Assembly: GCA_023078685.1 (NCBI GenBank)
Contig: JALGAS010000003.1
Span: forward strand, 1-64,000
From: Neopestalotiopsis rosae
Lineage: Eukaryota; Ascomycota; Sordariomycetes; Amphisphaeriales; Sporocadaceae
Length of the DNA: 64,000 bases
Direction: 5' to 3'
Positions 1-9,900 of this stretch are shown in pieces. The notes under the pieces are model-generated. The model was given only the letters and a program-made list of their open reading frames with translations. It searched no databases and had not been told where the DNA came from. Position 1 is the first letter of the stretch; each line of letters begins with the position of its first letter. Both the position numbers and the translations under genes were made by a program.

Positions 1-167
1 AATTCCACGTTAAATGGAAAGACTACCCACCTGAGGAAAACACTTGGGAACCTAGGAAGCATGTTGAGGGCTGCGCCGCTCTTGACCAGTATCTCCGGTC
101 TCAACAAGAGGACCAAGATCTACAAAATCACTTCCGAAACCAAGTGAAGACCAATCCACCTCGTTAG
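1..167 (+). CDS. Pol polyprotein C-terminus (chromodomain end), partial
   Basis: The frame opens at base 3 and ends with TAG at 165-167. The translation holds the last strands and helix of a chromodomain (VKWKDYPPEENTWEP) plus a short tail ending NPPR. It is identical to the end of the full pol ORF on the - strand at 6840-10214. The rest of pol lies left of the window. Confidence 0.85.
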   Translation, partial: FHVKWKDYPPEENTWEPRKHVEGCAALDQYLRSQQEDQDLQNHFRNQVKTNPPR

Positions 168-664
168 AAACCCCCATAAGACTGAAGGTCCTCCACCACG
201 AAGTGCTCGTGGCTATCCAAGGCAGGCAACAGACCATCCTCCTTGTCCAGCTCCTCCATTCCTCGCTGGAACAACTCGGACCCCTTCGCCTTCGCACGAG
301 CACGGATCTTTCGGATACGAGATAACCGACCAGCAGCAGCGGCTAAAGAAGACTGAAGTTCTGCCATCTTCTCGTGAAGAGCCAGCAGATCATCACTAGC
401 TTCCTCTTCCTCCTTCTCCAACTTCTGTTGCTGATCCAACACCTTTCGGAGAGAAGACGCTACCAGAACACCATCGCACTTCCGAGTCGGATGACGGATG
501 CACTCCAGACATCGATTCGACCTTTCCTCCGACATGACGCAAGTCGTCTTATTTTTCCAGCAAGGCGTGCAAGGCATATCGGCAGCACGACCGTTCTTTT
601 TCACAAATTCCAAAAGGTTTAAGCGCTCGAGTGTTTTACGAGCAGGGACTGAAGGATCTGACAT
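164..664 (-). CDS. Antisense extra ORF of young Gypsy, copy 1 (frameshifted end)
   Basis: This is the copy-1 version of the gene at 6344-6955. Reading from ATG at 664, the first roughly 160 residues agree, including the six-cysteine motif and the predicted coiled coil. One extra T near 174 then changes the frame, so the protein ends a few residues later (QSYGGF) and lacks the last roughly 40 residues. It lies antisense to its own pol and overlaps the pol stop. The N-terminal putative DNA-binding part could still be made. The function is inferred only from cysteine spacing. Confidence 0.6.
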   Translation of the reverse strand: MSDPSVPARKTLERLNLLEFVKKNGRAADMPCTPCWKNKTTCVMSEERSNRCLECIRHPTRKCDGVLVASSLRKVLDQQQKLEKEEEEASDDLLALHEKMAELQSSLAAAAGRLSRIRKIRARAKAKGSELFQRGMEELDKEDGLLPALDSHEHFVVEDLQSYGGF

Positions 665-800
665 GATGAGCACCCATCACAAGGAAAGCAAGAAGGGAAG
701 GATATGGAAGGGAACTTAAGGGACACGGCACAGATGGGGACGCGACCTACTTATGCGGCCTAAGTCTTTCGAGGACAAAAGACATGGAGAAGGGAGCTGA

Positions 801-1312
801 TGTTACGAACATGCACCCTTGCAGAAGGACAAACAACTGTGTTGGCGCTTAAGAAGGTATGCTGCGGGGCAGTGACCACGGCCCTGGCCAAAAGACCCAG
901 CCACCCCCGCCAGCTGTCAACAAGTGTTGACAGGATCATGGCCTTGGCAATGATCCATTGGCATGGATCACAAGGATCATTGTGATCCATAAGATCCAAG
1001 AACAAAGGGGATCATACTTGTTGGTATGATCCAAGCAAACATCAGTGAGGGAATGAATGGATATATTAGGGAGGGATTTCCTACGGTTACATAGACAGTC
1101 ATTACCTCAGTGATCAATCTAAGCATCTATCTTACCCATAGGTGAAGCATTCAATACGCTTTGACGACTACACTTGTGAATCATTTCAGGACCACCATCT
1201 TCAGTTACTCATTGCTCAGTTCAGTATCTTGGCTAGCGTTCCCTGTTAGCATAAACCCCCAACACCTCTTATACTCAGGTTTATTCTAGAAACCCGTAGT
1301 ATAGTCGTTACA
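801..1312 (+). repeat. LTR of young Gypsy (3' LTR of copy 1)
   Basis: A 512-bp terminal repeat starting TGTTACGAAC and ending GTCGTTACA, so it has the usual TG...CA ends. It is the reverse complement of the LTRs at 5696-6207 and 12859-13370. The purine-rich stretch GGAGAAGGGAGC just before it is a likely polypurine tract for plus-strand priming. Confidence 0.93.
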
Positions 1313-2590
1313 CGGTTATTATAGGCTAATATTTAGAATCCCGAGCTCGAAAAATTTAGGGCGAAAATAAAAAATAATAATAATAAGCGATAGATTACGA
1401 AAGGAGGTAAATATATATATTATTTCGGTAAATTAATAATCTTTAAAATATTTAAGGATTATTACCTAAAAATTTAAGTAATCGCCAAGGCTTATTACCG
1501 TATTATTACGGGTTATTTAAAACGAATTAAAATAAAAAAGCTCGTAGCCGTAAAATATTAATAGCCGAAAATAAATTTTAATATTAATAAATATATAGCG
1601 AATTATCCTTACCGGCCTTTTAAAGTCCCAAAAAATAAAATTCCCGGGTTATTGCACCTTATATTAATTTTTTTAAAAATATATTAATATTTAGCGATAA
1701 ATTTTAAAAATTAGCTTAAAAATAAAAAAGGATTCGATAATATATTCGTAATAATCGATTATTTAAATAAAATTTTATAATTTATATTTTATTATATAAT
1801 AGCTACGGCTCGCGACGCCGTTAAGATATATTATTAAGGCCCGTATAAATAAATAGGCGTTTTACGAGAAATATATACCGATCGTGGATTATAATTTATT
1901 GCTAAATTTTAGGACAAACTATCGAAAATATTAGGATTTAAAATCAATTTGGCCGCGACCGGCTACCACGTGGGATAAGTGGAAATTATAAATAAATATT
2001 TAAATTAGCAATTACGGCTATATATTAATTATTATTAGGATAATTAATTAAACGCGCTACCGGTAATAAACGCTATTTAAGCGGCGCTACTTTATAAATT
2101 TATTAGAATATCCCCTTGCGAATTATTAATAGGATATTTTATAAACCTATTTTTTAATTAAAAAGCCAAAATAAAAGCCGAAAAATTGGAGAAAATAATA
2201 TTTAAAAAACGCTTAAATCGCGAAAAAGCATAAAAAATTATAAATAAAATTAAAAATTATATAAAAATAGCCCGGCTAATTATAGCTAAATTATAAAAAG
2301 CTATAATAAAAGCGGAGAATAAATATCGTCGTAAATCCGATTTCGGTATATAAAATAAAGTTTATATTTTTAAAAAATTAAAATAATTAAATAACCGCTT
2401 TAGCGATAAATTTAATTTCCCGATAATTTAATAACTATACGAAATTAAAAAAATAAACGGATATTTTTATATTTTAAAGCTTCCTAAATTATAAAAAGGT
2501 AATCGAAAATTCCTAATTAATAAATTAAGGAAATATTTAAACGATCCTTTTCCCGGATAAAAATTTAAACGACCGGCCGGCGAAATAATT
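1313..2590 (+). pseudogene. RIP-degraded old Gypsy pol relic, part A (integrase)
   Basis: AT-rich sequence with almost no CpA or TpG. Ignoring stops of the TAA/TAG type (RIP of CAA/CAG/TGG), the + strand reads as a Ty3/gypsy integrase. It shows a DNIFVIID segment near 1740, YTDRG near 1880, a degenerate GYHVG-VEIINKYL segment near 1960-2000 in place of the usual HPQTDGQTE, and an SPCELLIGYF segment near 2110. The C-terminal linker (YILKLPK, FPG-KFKRPAGEII) follows up to 2590. The same element resumes at 16062 with its chromodomain, because the Copia element is inserted between. It cannot be functional. Confidence 0.75.
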
Positions 2591-3061
2591 TATTCTAAGG
2601 TCTAATTAGGTAATTATATACTTTAGGCATAAGGAAGCGTTTAATTATAAATTTGTAAAATCGTTTAATATAAGCTGGAAAACGTGGTTATATTAAAGCT
2701 TAAGGAAAAAAAGAAAATAAACTAATTATAAATAGAATAACTCCCTTTTATACCTATAAAACCAACTAATAAAAATATTTTAAAATATATTATTAATTAA
2801 ATTAATTTATAATTAAATTAATTAATAATATGGTTAATTTATAATTAAAAAAAATAGTAAAATATTATAAAAGATATTTAGGTAAGGCTACCCTATAATA
2901 TTGCTACCGCAATAGCTATTATTTAATAGGGCTTTACCGAACGTTAAAAATATCGTTAATAACCGATATTTTTATAGCCTTTATAGCTATTATAACGATT
3001 TATATATCGTTATAATGCTAATTTTATGCATTATCCGATGCTATATAATATCCGTATAATA
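2591..3061 (-). repeat. Copia 3' LTR
   Basis: 471 bp, same length and order as 15586-16056 and similar by eye apart from scattered C/T and G/A differences. On the + strand it begins TATTCTAAGG and ends CCGTATAATA. The terminal TA dinucleotides are what RIP would make from TG...CA. Confidence 0.85.
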
Positions 3062-5000
3062 CTCCCCTTATTAAATAATATCGGTTAAATTTAATAATTT
3101 TACGAATTTTTGGAATTTATCCCTAGGAAATAATTTCGTAAAGCCGTTTATTAGAATATTATTCGTCGATATATATTCGATACGAATATTTTAATTTTCG
3201 ACTTTTTAGCGGATATAATAATACCGTATAATAATATATTTCGTTTTTTAATAATATTCGGGGTTATAAGCTAAATTAATAGCTCCCGTATTATTTTTTT
3301 TAATTAATACGGTATTAATATTAATACCGATTTTTTCGAAAAGATTTTTTAATTAAATAGCCTCCCGGATAGCCTATTCTAGCCCGTTAAACTCGGCTTC
3401 GGTAATTAATAAGGAAATTATTAATTATTTTTTAAATTTCCAATTTATTAATCCGTTATTTAAAATAAATAAATAACCGGATATAAATTTACGGGTTTTA
3501 TAATCCCTAATAAAATCGGTATCGGAATATTTTATTAATCCGGATTTTATAATCCCGTTATAAATAATTCTAAAATAAAAATAGGATTTTATATAATTAA
3601 AAACCCTTATTACCCTTTTTATCGAAATATTCGATAGGTTTTGCATAAATCTGGCTAAAAACGATACGGGGTAAGCTAAATCGGGCCTAATTTATATTAT
3701 AGCGTATATTAATTTATTTAATAAATGCTAATATTAATAGATAAATTCCGAAAAAGCCGGTTTTTCGTTAATTTTATTAATATATAACGATTTCGGAAAA
3801 TTAGGATTTAGCGGTATATTAAATAGTTTTATATCGGAAAAACCGTTAATTTTTAATAGGCATTTAAAATAAATTAATTAATTAATATAAATAGCTTTTT
3901 TTTCCCGGTTTTTTTTAATTTATATACCGAGAAAATACGAAATTAATTTTAGGTTTTTTATTTCGAAATTTTTCGAAATATCCTATTTTAATTAGTTAAT
4001 TTTCCGTAAATTAAGACTAAAAATCAGGAAATTATCCATATAAATAATAATAAAAATATTAAAATCTTTATTATAATACGCTAATTCGTTTAAAATAAAT
4101 AAATTAAATCCGAGCTTTTTTAAAGCGTTTTTTAATATAATTTGCTATTAACGTAAATTTTATTTAAGGCCGTATAATGCCTTTTTTAATAATATAGCTT
4201 AGGTATTATCGTTTTTCTATCCGAAATTATTTAATTCCGGATTTTCGGCAAAAAAATCGGATAATCCGGTTATCGGGGTAATAAACACTTTTTCGTTTAA
4301 TTCCCCGTTTAAAAAAGCACCGATTATATCGATTTATTCGATTTCCTAATCGTAATATATAAAAAAAGCTAATAAAAGCCTTTAAATAATAAATTTTATT
4401 CCCGTAGCGAAAATTTCGAAATAATCGATACCGTATTATTATTCGAATTTACGTATTATTAATTTTATTTTATACCGCTTAATATTATCGTTTTTATCGG
4501 TTTTTCTTTTAAAAACCTATTTAACGATAAATAGGTATTTACCGGCCTTTTAGATTTTATTACGATCGATTGCCTAAAAAATCCCTTTTCGTATAAATTA
4601 CCGAAATTTTTCGTAAGCAATTTATAGCTATTTTTCCTTTTCCGGCGTTTTTAACGCTTATTTAAGCGTTTTCGGTTTAATATAGCCGTTATCGATTATT
4701 AAATAATACGAGATATTAGCGAATAATTCGTCGTATTTAACGAATTTATTTTGTTTTTTTTCCGTAAATTTTAAAAAAATTATTTCGATATTCGATTTCG
4801 GAATATTCGAAATAATATCGGATTCGGTATTCCCGGGTAAATTTAATTATTCGCTAATACCGGGTAAATTCGGCCGTTCGCTAATACCGGGTAAATTCGG
4901 TCGGTCGATATTTATAACCGTATATTTTTCCTTTAACCGAAAGTTATAAGGGTTATTAATCCCTTAATTTTCGTTTTTAAATAAACCGATAATTAAATTA

Positions 5001-5072
5001 TCCGATTTAGCGTAACGGTTAATATTTACGGCTTTTACCGTAAAATTCGAGGTTCGATTCCCCGGAACGGTC
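5001..5072 (+). other. tRNA-Glu-like relic inside the Copia element
   Basis: The + strand holds an A-box-like TAGCGTAACGG at 5008-5018 and a B-box-like GGTTCGATTCC at 5051-5061, at normal tRNA spacing. An anticodon-arm hairpin lies between them (TTTACGG and CCGTAAA around CTTTTA). The 5' end TCCGATT pairs partly (5 of 7) with GAACGGT. The layout resembles eukaryotic tRNA-Glu(UUC). The anticodon reads TTT where TTC is expected, and TTCA to TTTA is a RIP-type change. The anticodon loop appears one base short. Probably a tRNA-derived relic, not a working gene. Confidence 0.4.
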
Positions 5073-5690
5073 GTTCGAAAATTATTAAAATGCTATAAAT
5101 TCTCCGAATTTTATAAATTCTAAAAATTATCCGAATTTTATAAATTCTCCCTTTTTTTTCGATTTTCCGGTAATAATCGAATATAGGAAATCTATATAAT
5201 CCGTAATTTATACGGTCGATCGGCAATATAAACGTAATAAATTTTATTATTATTATAGCCGATTATTTTTCCGTTTTCGGTAATATTACCGAATTTATCG
5301 GAAATAACCCAATTTTTTTTTAATTTATATATTAAAATAAGCGTTTTAAAAGCATAAATAATAAATATATTAGGCTTATTATCCCGTTATAGCTAAAAAT
5401 AATTATAAAATTCCTAATAAAGGGTAAGCTAACCGGACGATATAGCCGTAATATTTACTAAATAAATAACGGCTTTTATAACGAATTCCTAAAGGTTTTT
5501 TGGGAGTTATAAATTAATAAAAACCGTACGGGTTTTTTCGATAATAATTCGATTCGTTTTTTCGGTAATACCGTTTTATTCCGGTATATACGGAATAATA
5601 AGTTCGAAAATAATCCTTTTTCCGGTTAAATAATCGTTTAATTTAACCGGGGAAAACTCCTTATCGTTATTTATACGAATTATATTCGGG

Positions 5691-5695
5691 TATCG
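5691..5695. repeat. Target-site duplication TATCG, left copy
   Basis: TATCG directly abuts the LTR start at 5696. The identical TATCG follows the other LTR at 13371-13375. Five bases is the usual length for Gypsy integrases. Confidence 0.93.
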
Positions 5696-6207
5696 TGTAA
5701 CGACTATACTACGGGTTTCTAGAATAAACCTGAGTATAAGAGGTGTTGGGGGTTTATGCTAACAGGGAACGCTAGCCAAGATACTGAACTGAGCAATGAG
5801 TAACTGAAGATGGTGGTCCTGAAATGATTCACAAGTGTAGTCGTCAAAGCGTATTGAATGCTTCACCTATGGGTAAGATAGATGCTTAGATTGATCACTG
5901 AGGTAATGACTGTCTATGTAACCGTAGGAAATCCCTCCCTAATATATCCATTCATTCCCTCACTGATGTTTGCTTGGATCATACCAACAAGTATGATCCC
6001 CTTTGTTCTTGGATCTTATGGATCACAATGATCCTTGTGATCCATGCCAATGGATCATTGCCAAGGCCATGATCCTGTCAACACTTGTTGACAGCTGGCG
6101 GGGGTGGCTGGGTCTTTTGGCCAGGGCCGTGGTCACTGCCCCGCAGCATACCTTCTTAAGCGCCAACACAGTTGTTTGTCCTTCTGCAAGGGTGCATGTT
6201 CGTAACA
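5696..6207 (-). repeat. LTR of young Gypsy (3' LTR)
   Basis: 512 bp, TG...CA ends. It contains a dense group of GATC-centred inverted repeats at about 5976-6094, including GGATCATAC/GTATGATCC and CTGTCAACA/TGTTGACAG. It lies directly upstream of the antisense gene starting at 6344, so it could supply that gene's promoter when read outward on the + strand. Confidence 0.95.
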
Positions 6208-6343
6208 TCAGCTCCCTTCTCCATGTCTTTTGTCCTCGAAAGACTTAGGCCGCATAAGTAGGTCGCGTCCCCATCTGTGCCGTGTCCCTTAAGTTCCCTT
6301 CCATATCCTTCCCTTCTTGCTTTCCTTGTGATGGGTGCTCATC

Positions 6344-6955
6344 ATGTCAGATCCTTCAGTCCCTGCTCGTAAAACACTCGAGCGCTTAAACCTTTTGGAA
6401 TTTGTGAAAAAGAACGGTCGTGCTGCCGATATGCCTTGCACGCCTTGCTGGAAAAATAAGACGACTTGCGTCATGTCGGAGGAAAGGTCGAATCGATGTC
6501 TGGAGTGCATCCGTCATCCGACTCGGAAGTGCGATGGTGTTCTGGTAGCGTCTTCTCTCCGAAAGGTGTTGGATCAGCAACAGAAGTTGGAGAAGGAGGA
6601 AGAGGAAGCTAGTGATGATCTGCTGGCTCTTCACGAGAAGATGGCAGAACTTCAGTCTTCTTTAGCCGCTGCTGCTGGTCGGTTATCTCGTATCCGAAAG
6701 ATCCGTGCTCGTGCGAAGGCGAAGGGGTCCGAGTTGTTCCAGCGAGGAATGGAGGAGCTGGACAAGGAGGATGGTCTGTTGCCTGCCTTGGATAGCCACG
6801 AGCACTTCGTGGTGGAGGACCTTCAGTCTATGGGGGTTTCTAACGAGGTGGATTGGTCTTCACTTGGTTTCGGAAGTGATTTTGTAGATCTTGGTCCTCT
6901 TGTTGAGACCGGAGATACTGGTCAAGAGCGGCGCAGCCCTCAACATGCTTCCTAG
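6344..6955 (+). CDS. Antisense retrotransposon protein: Zn2Cys6-like motif plus coiled coil
   Basis: A 203-aa protein encoded opposite to gag-pol, between the 3' LTR and the end of pol, overlapping the last 116 bp of pol. The start is the ATG at 6344, about 140 bp inside the LTR edge and after a pyrimidine-rich stretch; an out-of-frame ATG lies at 6331. Residues about 33-67 contain six cysteines spaced C-x2-C-x6-C-x9-C-x2-C-x7-C, which fits the fungal Zn(II)2Cys6 DNA-binding cluster. Basic residues lie between the second and third cysteines (WKNKTT). A heptad-like acidic/leucine helix follows (about 75-125) and then a basic stretch (RIRKIRARAKAK), with an acidic tail. Cysteines and open frame are seen; DNA binding is inferred. 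A regulator or accessory protein of the element is plausible. It is also present in copy 1. Confidence 0.72.
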   Translation: MSDPSVPARKTLERLNLLEFVKKNGRAADMPCTPCWKNKTTCVMSEERSNRCLECIRHPTRKCDGVLVASSLRKVLDQQQKLEKEEEEASDDLLALHEKMAELQSSLAAAAGRLSRIRKIRARAKAKGSELFQRGMEELDKEDGLLPALDSHEHFVVEDLQSMGVSNEVDWSSLGFGSDFVDLGPLVETGDTGQERRSPQHAS

Positions 6956-9900
6956 GTTCCCAAGTGTTTTCCTCAGGTGGGTAGTCTTTCCATTTAACGT
7001 GGAATTGGTATCCCCGTCCGACTTTCTTATGGTCGATGATTTCCTCAACGACGTATTCTTGCTGATCGGGTTCTGTTTCTAGCGTTTCGTCGACTTTAGC
7101 GTTCTTTGGTGCTGGCTCTAGCAATGAGATATGGAAGGTTCGGTGGTTTCTCATAGTTTTTGGTAACTTGAGACGGTAATTGACATCCGAGATCTTCTTC
7201 TCGATTATGAATGCTCCGAGTTTCTTGAAGTCGAGTTTGTCGCTTGGTCGCTTGGTTTTGATGTTCTTGCGTAGAAGGTAGACTTTGTCTCCCTCCGCAA
7301 AGATTGGTCCCTCAATCTTCTTCCTATCATGTCTTTCTTTGGTCTTGCTTTGGGCCATGATAAGGTCTTTCTGGAGTTGTGCTTGCAGGTGTTTGAGCTG
7401 GTCTACACGCTGAATGGCGTGTGGTGCAAGTCCTTTTCCTCTGATTGGTTCTTTGGTGATGTCGGGTTCGAAGCCGTAATTGGCGTAGAACGGTGACATT
7501 CCGGTGGGTTCTCGTACTGCACTGTTGTATGCAAACTCCGCAAGTGGCAATAGTGTGACCCAATTGTCTTGCTGATGATTGACATAGCATCTGAGGTATT
7601 CTTCGAGTACTTGGTTGGCTCGTTCTGTTTGTCCATCGGTTTGTGGGTGAAAGGCGGTGGATAACTTGTGATTGCATCCTAACTGACTGATGAGTGATTT
7701 CCAGAAATTCGATGTGAATAGCTTGTCTCGATCGGAGATGATTTCGTCTGGTAATCCGTGTCTGCTGGCGATCGTCCGTAGGAAGGTGTATGCCAATTCT
7801 TCTGCGTTACTTGCTTCCTTGTATGGGAGGAAGTATGCGTACTTCGTGAGTCGTTCGGTGAATACTAGGATGCTATCGTAGAATACTCCAGTTAAGGGTT
7901 CCCTTGATAGTGGTAGCTTCACGATGAAGTCTAGAGCGATAGATTTCCATGCTCTGTCTGGTGGCGGTATGGGTTGCAACTGTCCATATTGCTTGTGTCG
8001 TGCTGATTTTGCCTTATTGCATAAATCGCATTCCTTGATGATGTTGCTGACGTGTTTCCGCAGCTGTGGGTAATCGAAGTGTTGTTGGATTCGCTTGGTT
8101 GTCTTGAACACTCCTTGGTGTCCACTAGTCGGTGACTCGTGGTAATCTTTGATTAGCTCTTGGAGTAGTGGTTCCTTGATTTTGATCTTCCCGTTATAGT
8201 GCTGTTGGCTGGGATCGTGTCTCCCTACTAGGTTGTCATCTGGATCTGGGCACTTAGTCATGCGTTCCGTCCAGCTGTTATGGTTGGTTATGCTCATGGT
8301 TGCATAGAGATTCATGGTCGGGACCAGTTTCCCGTTTTCTTCCATGGTAAAAAGGGTGTGTGCCTCCTTGGGCGTATCCTGATAATGATCTGGTCGTCGG
8401 CTGAGCGCATCGGCTCTTCCGTTTTCAGTTCCTCTTCGATAGCTGATTTCGAAGTTGAAGTCTGCCAAGAACTCTGCCCATCTGATTTGTCGCTTGTTGA
8501 GTTCTTTGCTGGTTGTGAACGAGGCGAGGTTCTTGTGATCGGTGTAGACTTGGACCTTGTAGTTGGTTCCACTAAGATAGTGTCTCCATTCCTTGAAGGC
8601 TTCGATAATTGCCATTAGTTCCTTGTCATGGATCTGGTAGTTGAGTTGTTCCTTGGTGAACTTCTTGCTGTAGAAGGCGACAGGGTGTGGTTTCCCATTG
8701 TCGTCCTTTTGTGTGAGCTGTCCACCCATGGCGTAGTCCGAGGCATCTGTCTCGACTTCGAACTCCCGTTCTGGGTCTGCCATGCGCATTACTGGTTCAT
8801 CCGTAATGGCTTCCTTGATTTGTTCGAACGTTTCTTGTTCCTTGGTTGTCCAAATGAAGGGTACATCCTTTTTCGTCAGGTGCGTGAGAGGTGCGGCTAT
8901 GCCTCCGAGGTTCCTGATGAACATTCGGTAGAAGTTTACGAGTCCTAAGAAGGATCTGACTTCTGTTACCGTTTTCGGGGTAGGCCAGTCTCTTACTGCT
9001 GCAATCTTGGATGGTTCCATTTTGACTTCTCCGGGGGATACGACGTATCCTACGAAGGTGACTTCTTTCTTATGGAATTCGCTTTTCTCGGGGTTGACTA
9101 GCAGGTTCGCGTCCTGCAGTTTCTGTAACACTATTTTGACATGTTGCTTGTGTTCTTCGAGGTCTTTGGAGTAGATGAGTATATCATCGAGATATACTAC
9201 TACGAACTTGTCGAGGTATTCCCGAAGGACATCGTTGATCATGTTTTGAAAACTTGCTGGTGCGTTGGTTAGGCCGAAAGGCATAACCTTGTATTCGAAA
9301 TGTCCGTATTTGCAACGGAATGCGGTCTTCCATTCTTCTCCTTCCTTAATTCTGATCAATCCGTACGCATTGGGCAAGTCTAGGGCCGTAAACCACTTGG
9401 CTCCGTGCAACTTGTCGCGTAGGTCCTTGATCAAAGGAAGGGGGTATCGGTTCTTGATCGTGATATCGTTAAGCTTGCGATAGTCGATGCAAGGTCTCCA
9501 TTTGGGTTTCCCGTCTTTGCTTTTCTTGGGTACGAAAAGTATAGGGTATCCTGCTGGTGAGGTGGATTCTGTAATCCATCCTTTCTGGGTCATGTCGTTG
9601 AGGTATTCTTTCAACGCTTCCTCATGCTGAGGTTTTACTGGGTATGTCGGCATGAAATGGGGTTCCTTTCCTTCCTGGAGGGGTATTTCATGGTCGTATC
9701 TTGTGTGCTTTGGTAATCCTGTTTTCAGCACTCCGCTGAACAGGTCGCTGAACTCTTGGTACTCTTCGGGTACTACAGTGTCGAGTTTCGGCTTGACATG
9801 CTTGGTCATAAGGTAAAATCCAAGTGTCTCAGGGTCGCTTGAGGGTTTGTTCTTCAAACTCTCCTCAGGGGCTGACTCTATTCCTGGTAAATCCCACTGG

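Larger units (their letters stand above)
1..1312 (+). mobile_element. Young Gypsy retrotransposon, copy 1, 3' end only
   Basis: This is the downstream end of an LTR retrotransposon that continues left of the window. It holds the last codons of pol (to 167), the antisense extra gene (664-164 on the - strand) and a complete 3' LTR (801-1312). It matches the full copy at 5696-13370 almost base for base over 1.3 kb, in opposite orientation. The only difference I noticed is one extra T near 174. It is not RIP-mutated, although the sequence to its right is. The right flank begins CGGTT; its partner target duplication lies outside the window. Confidence 0.9.
3062..5695 (-). pseudogene. Copia pol relic, 3' half (integrase, RT, RNase H)
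   Basis: Read on the - strand from 5695 downwards it starts in the integrase core (NNDKEF, YIPE-NGITEKTNR). It then passes a repetitive linker near 4850-4920 and the reverse transcriptase zone. It ends in the typical Copia RNase H tail near 3425-3650 (KRVIRVFNYIKS, YSDTDFIRDYKTRKFISGY). Stops and frameshifts throughout fit RIP of CAA, CAG and TGG codons. The integrase reading joins smoothly to 13371 onwards if the Gypsy and one TATCG copy are removed. Confidence 0.75.

Noticed and set aside
6003..6248. 81-aa ORF repeated in each LTR (also the reverse complement near 760-1005)
   Set aside because: It lies wholly inside the LTR, its repetition follows from the repeat, and no coding features are visible.
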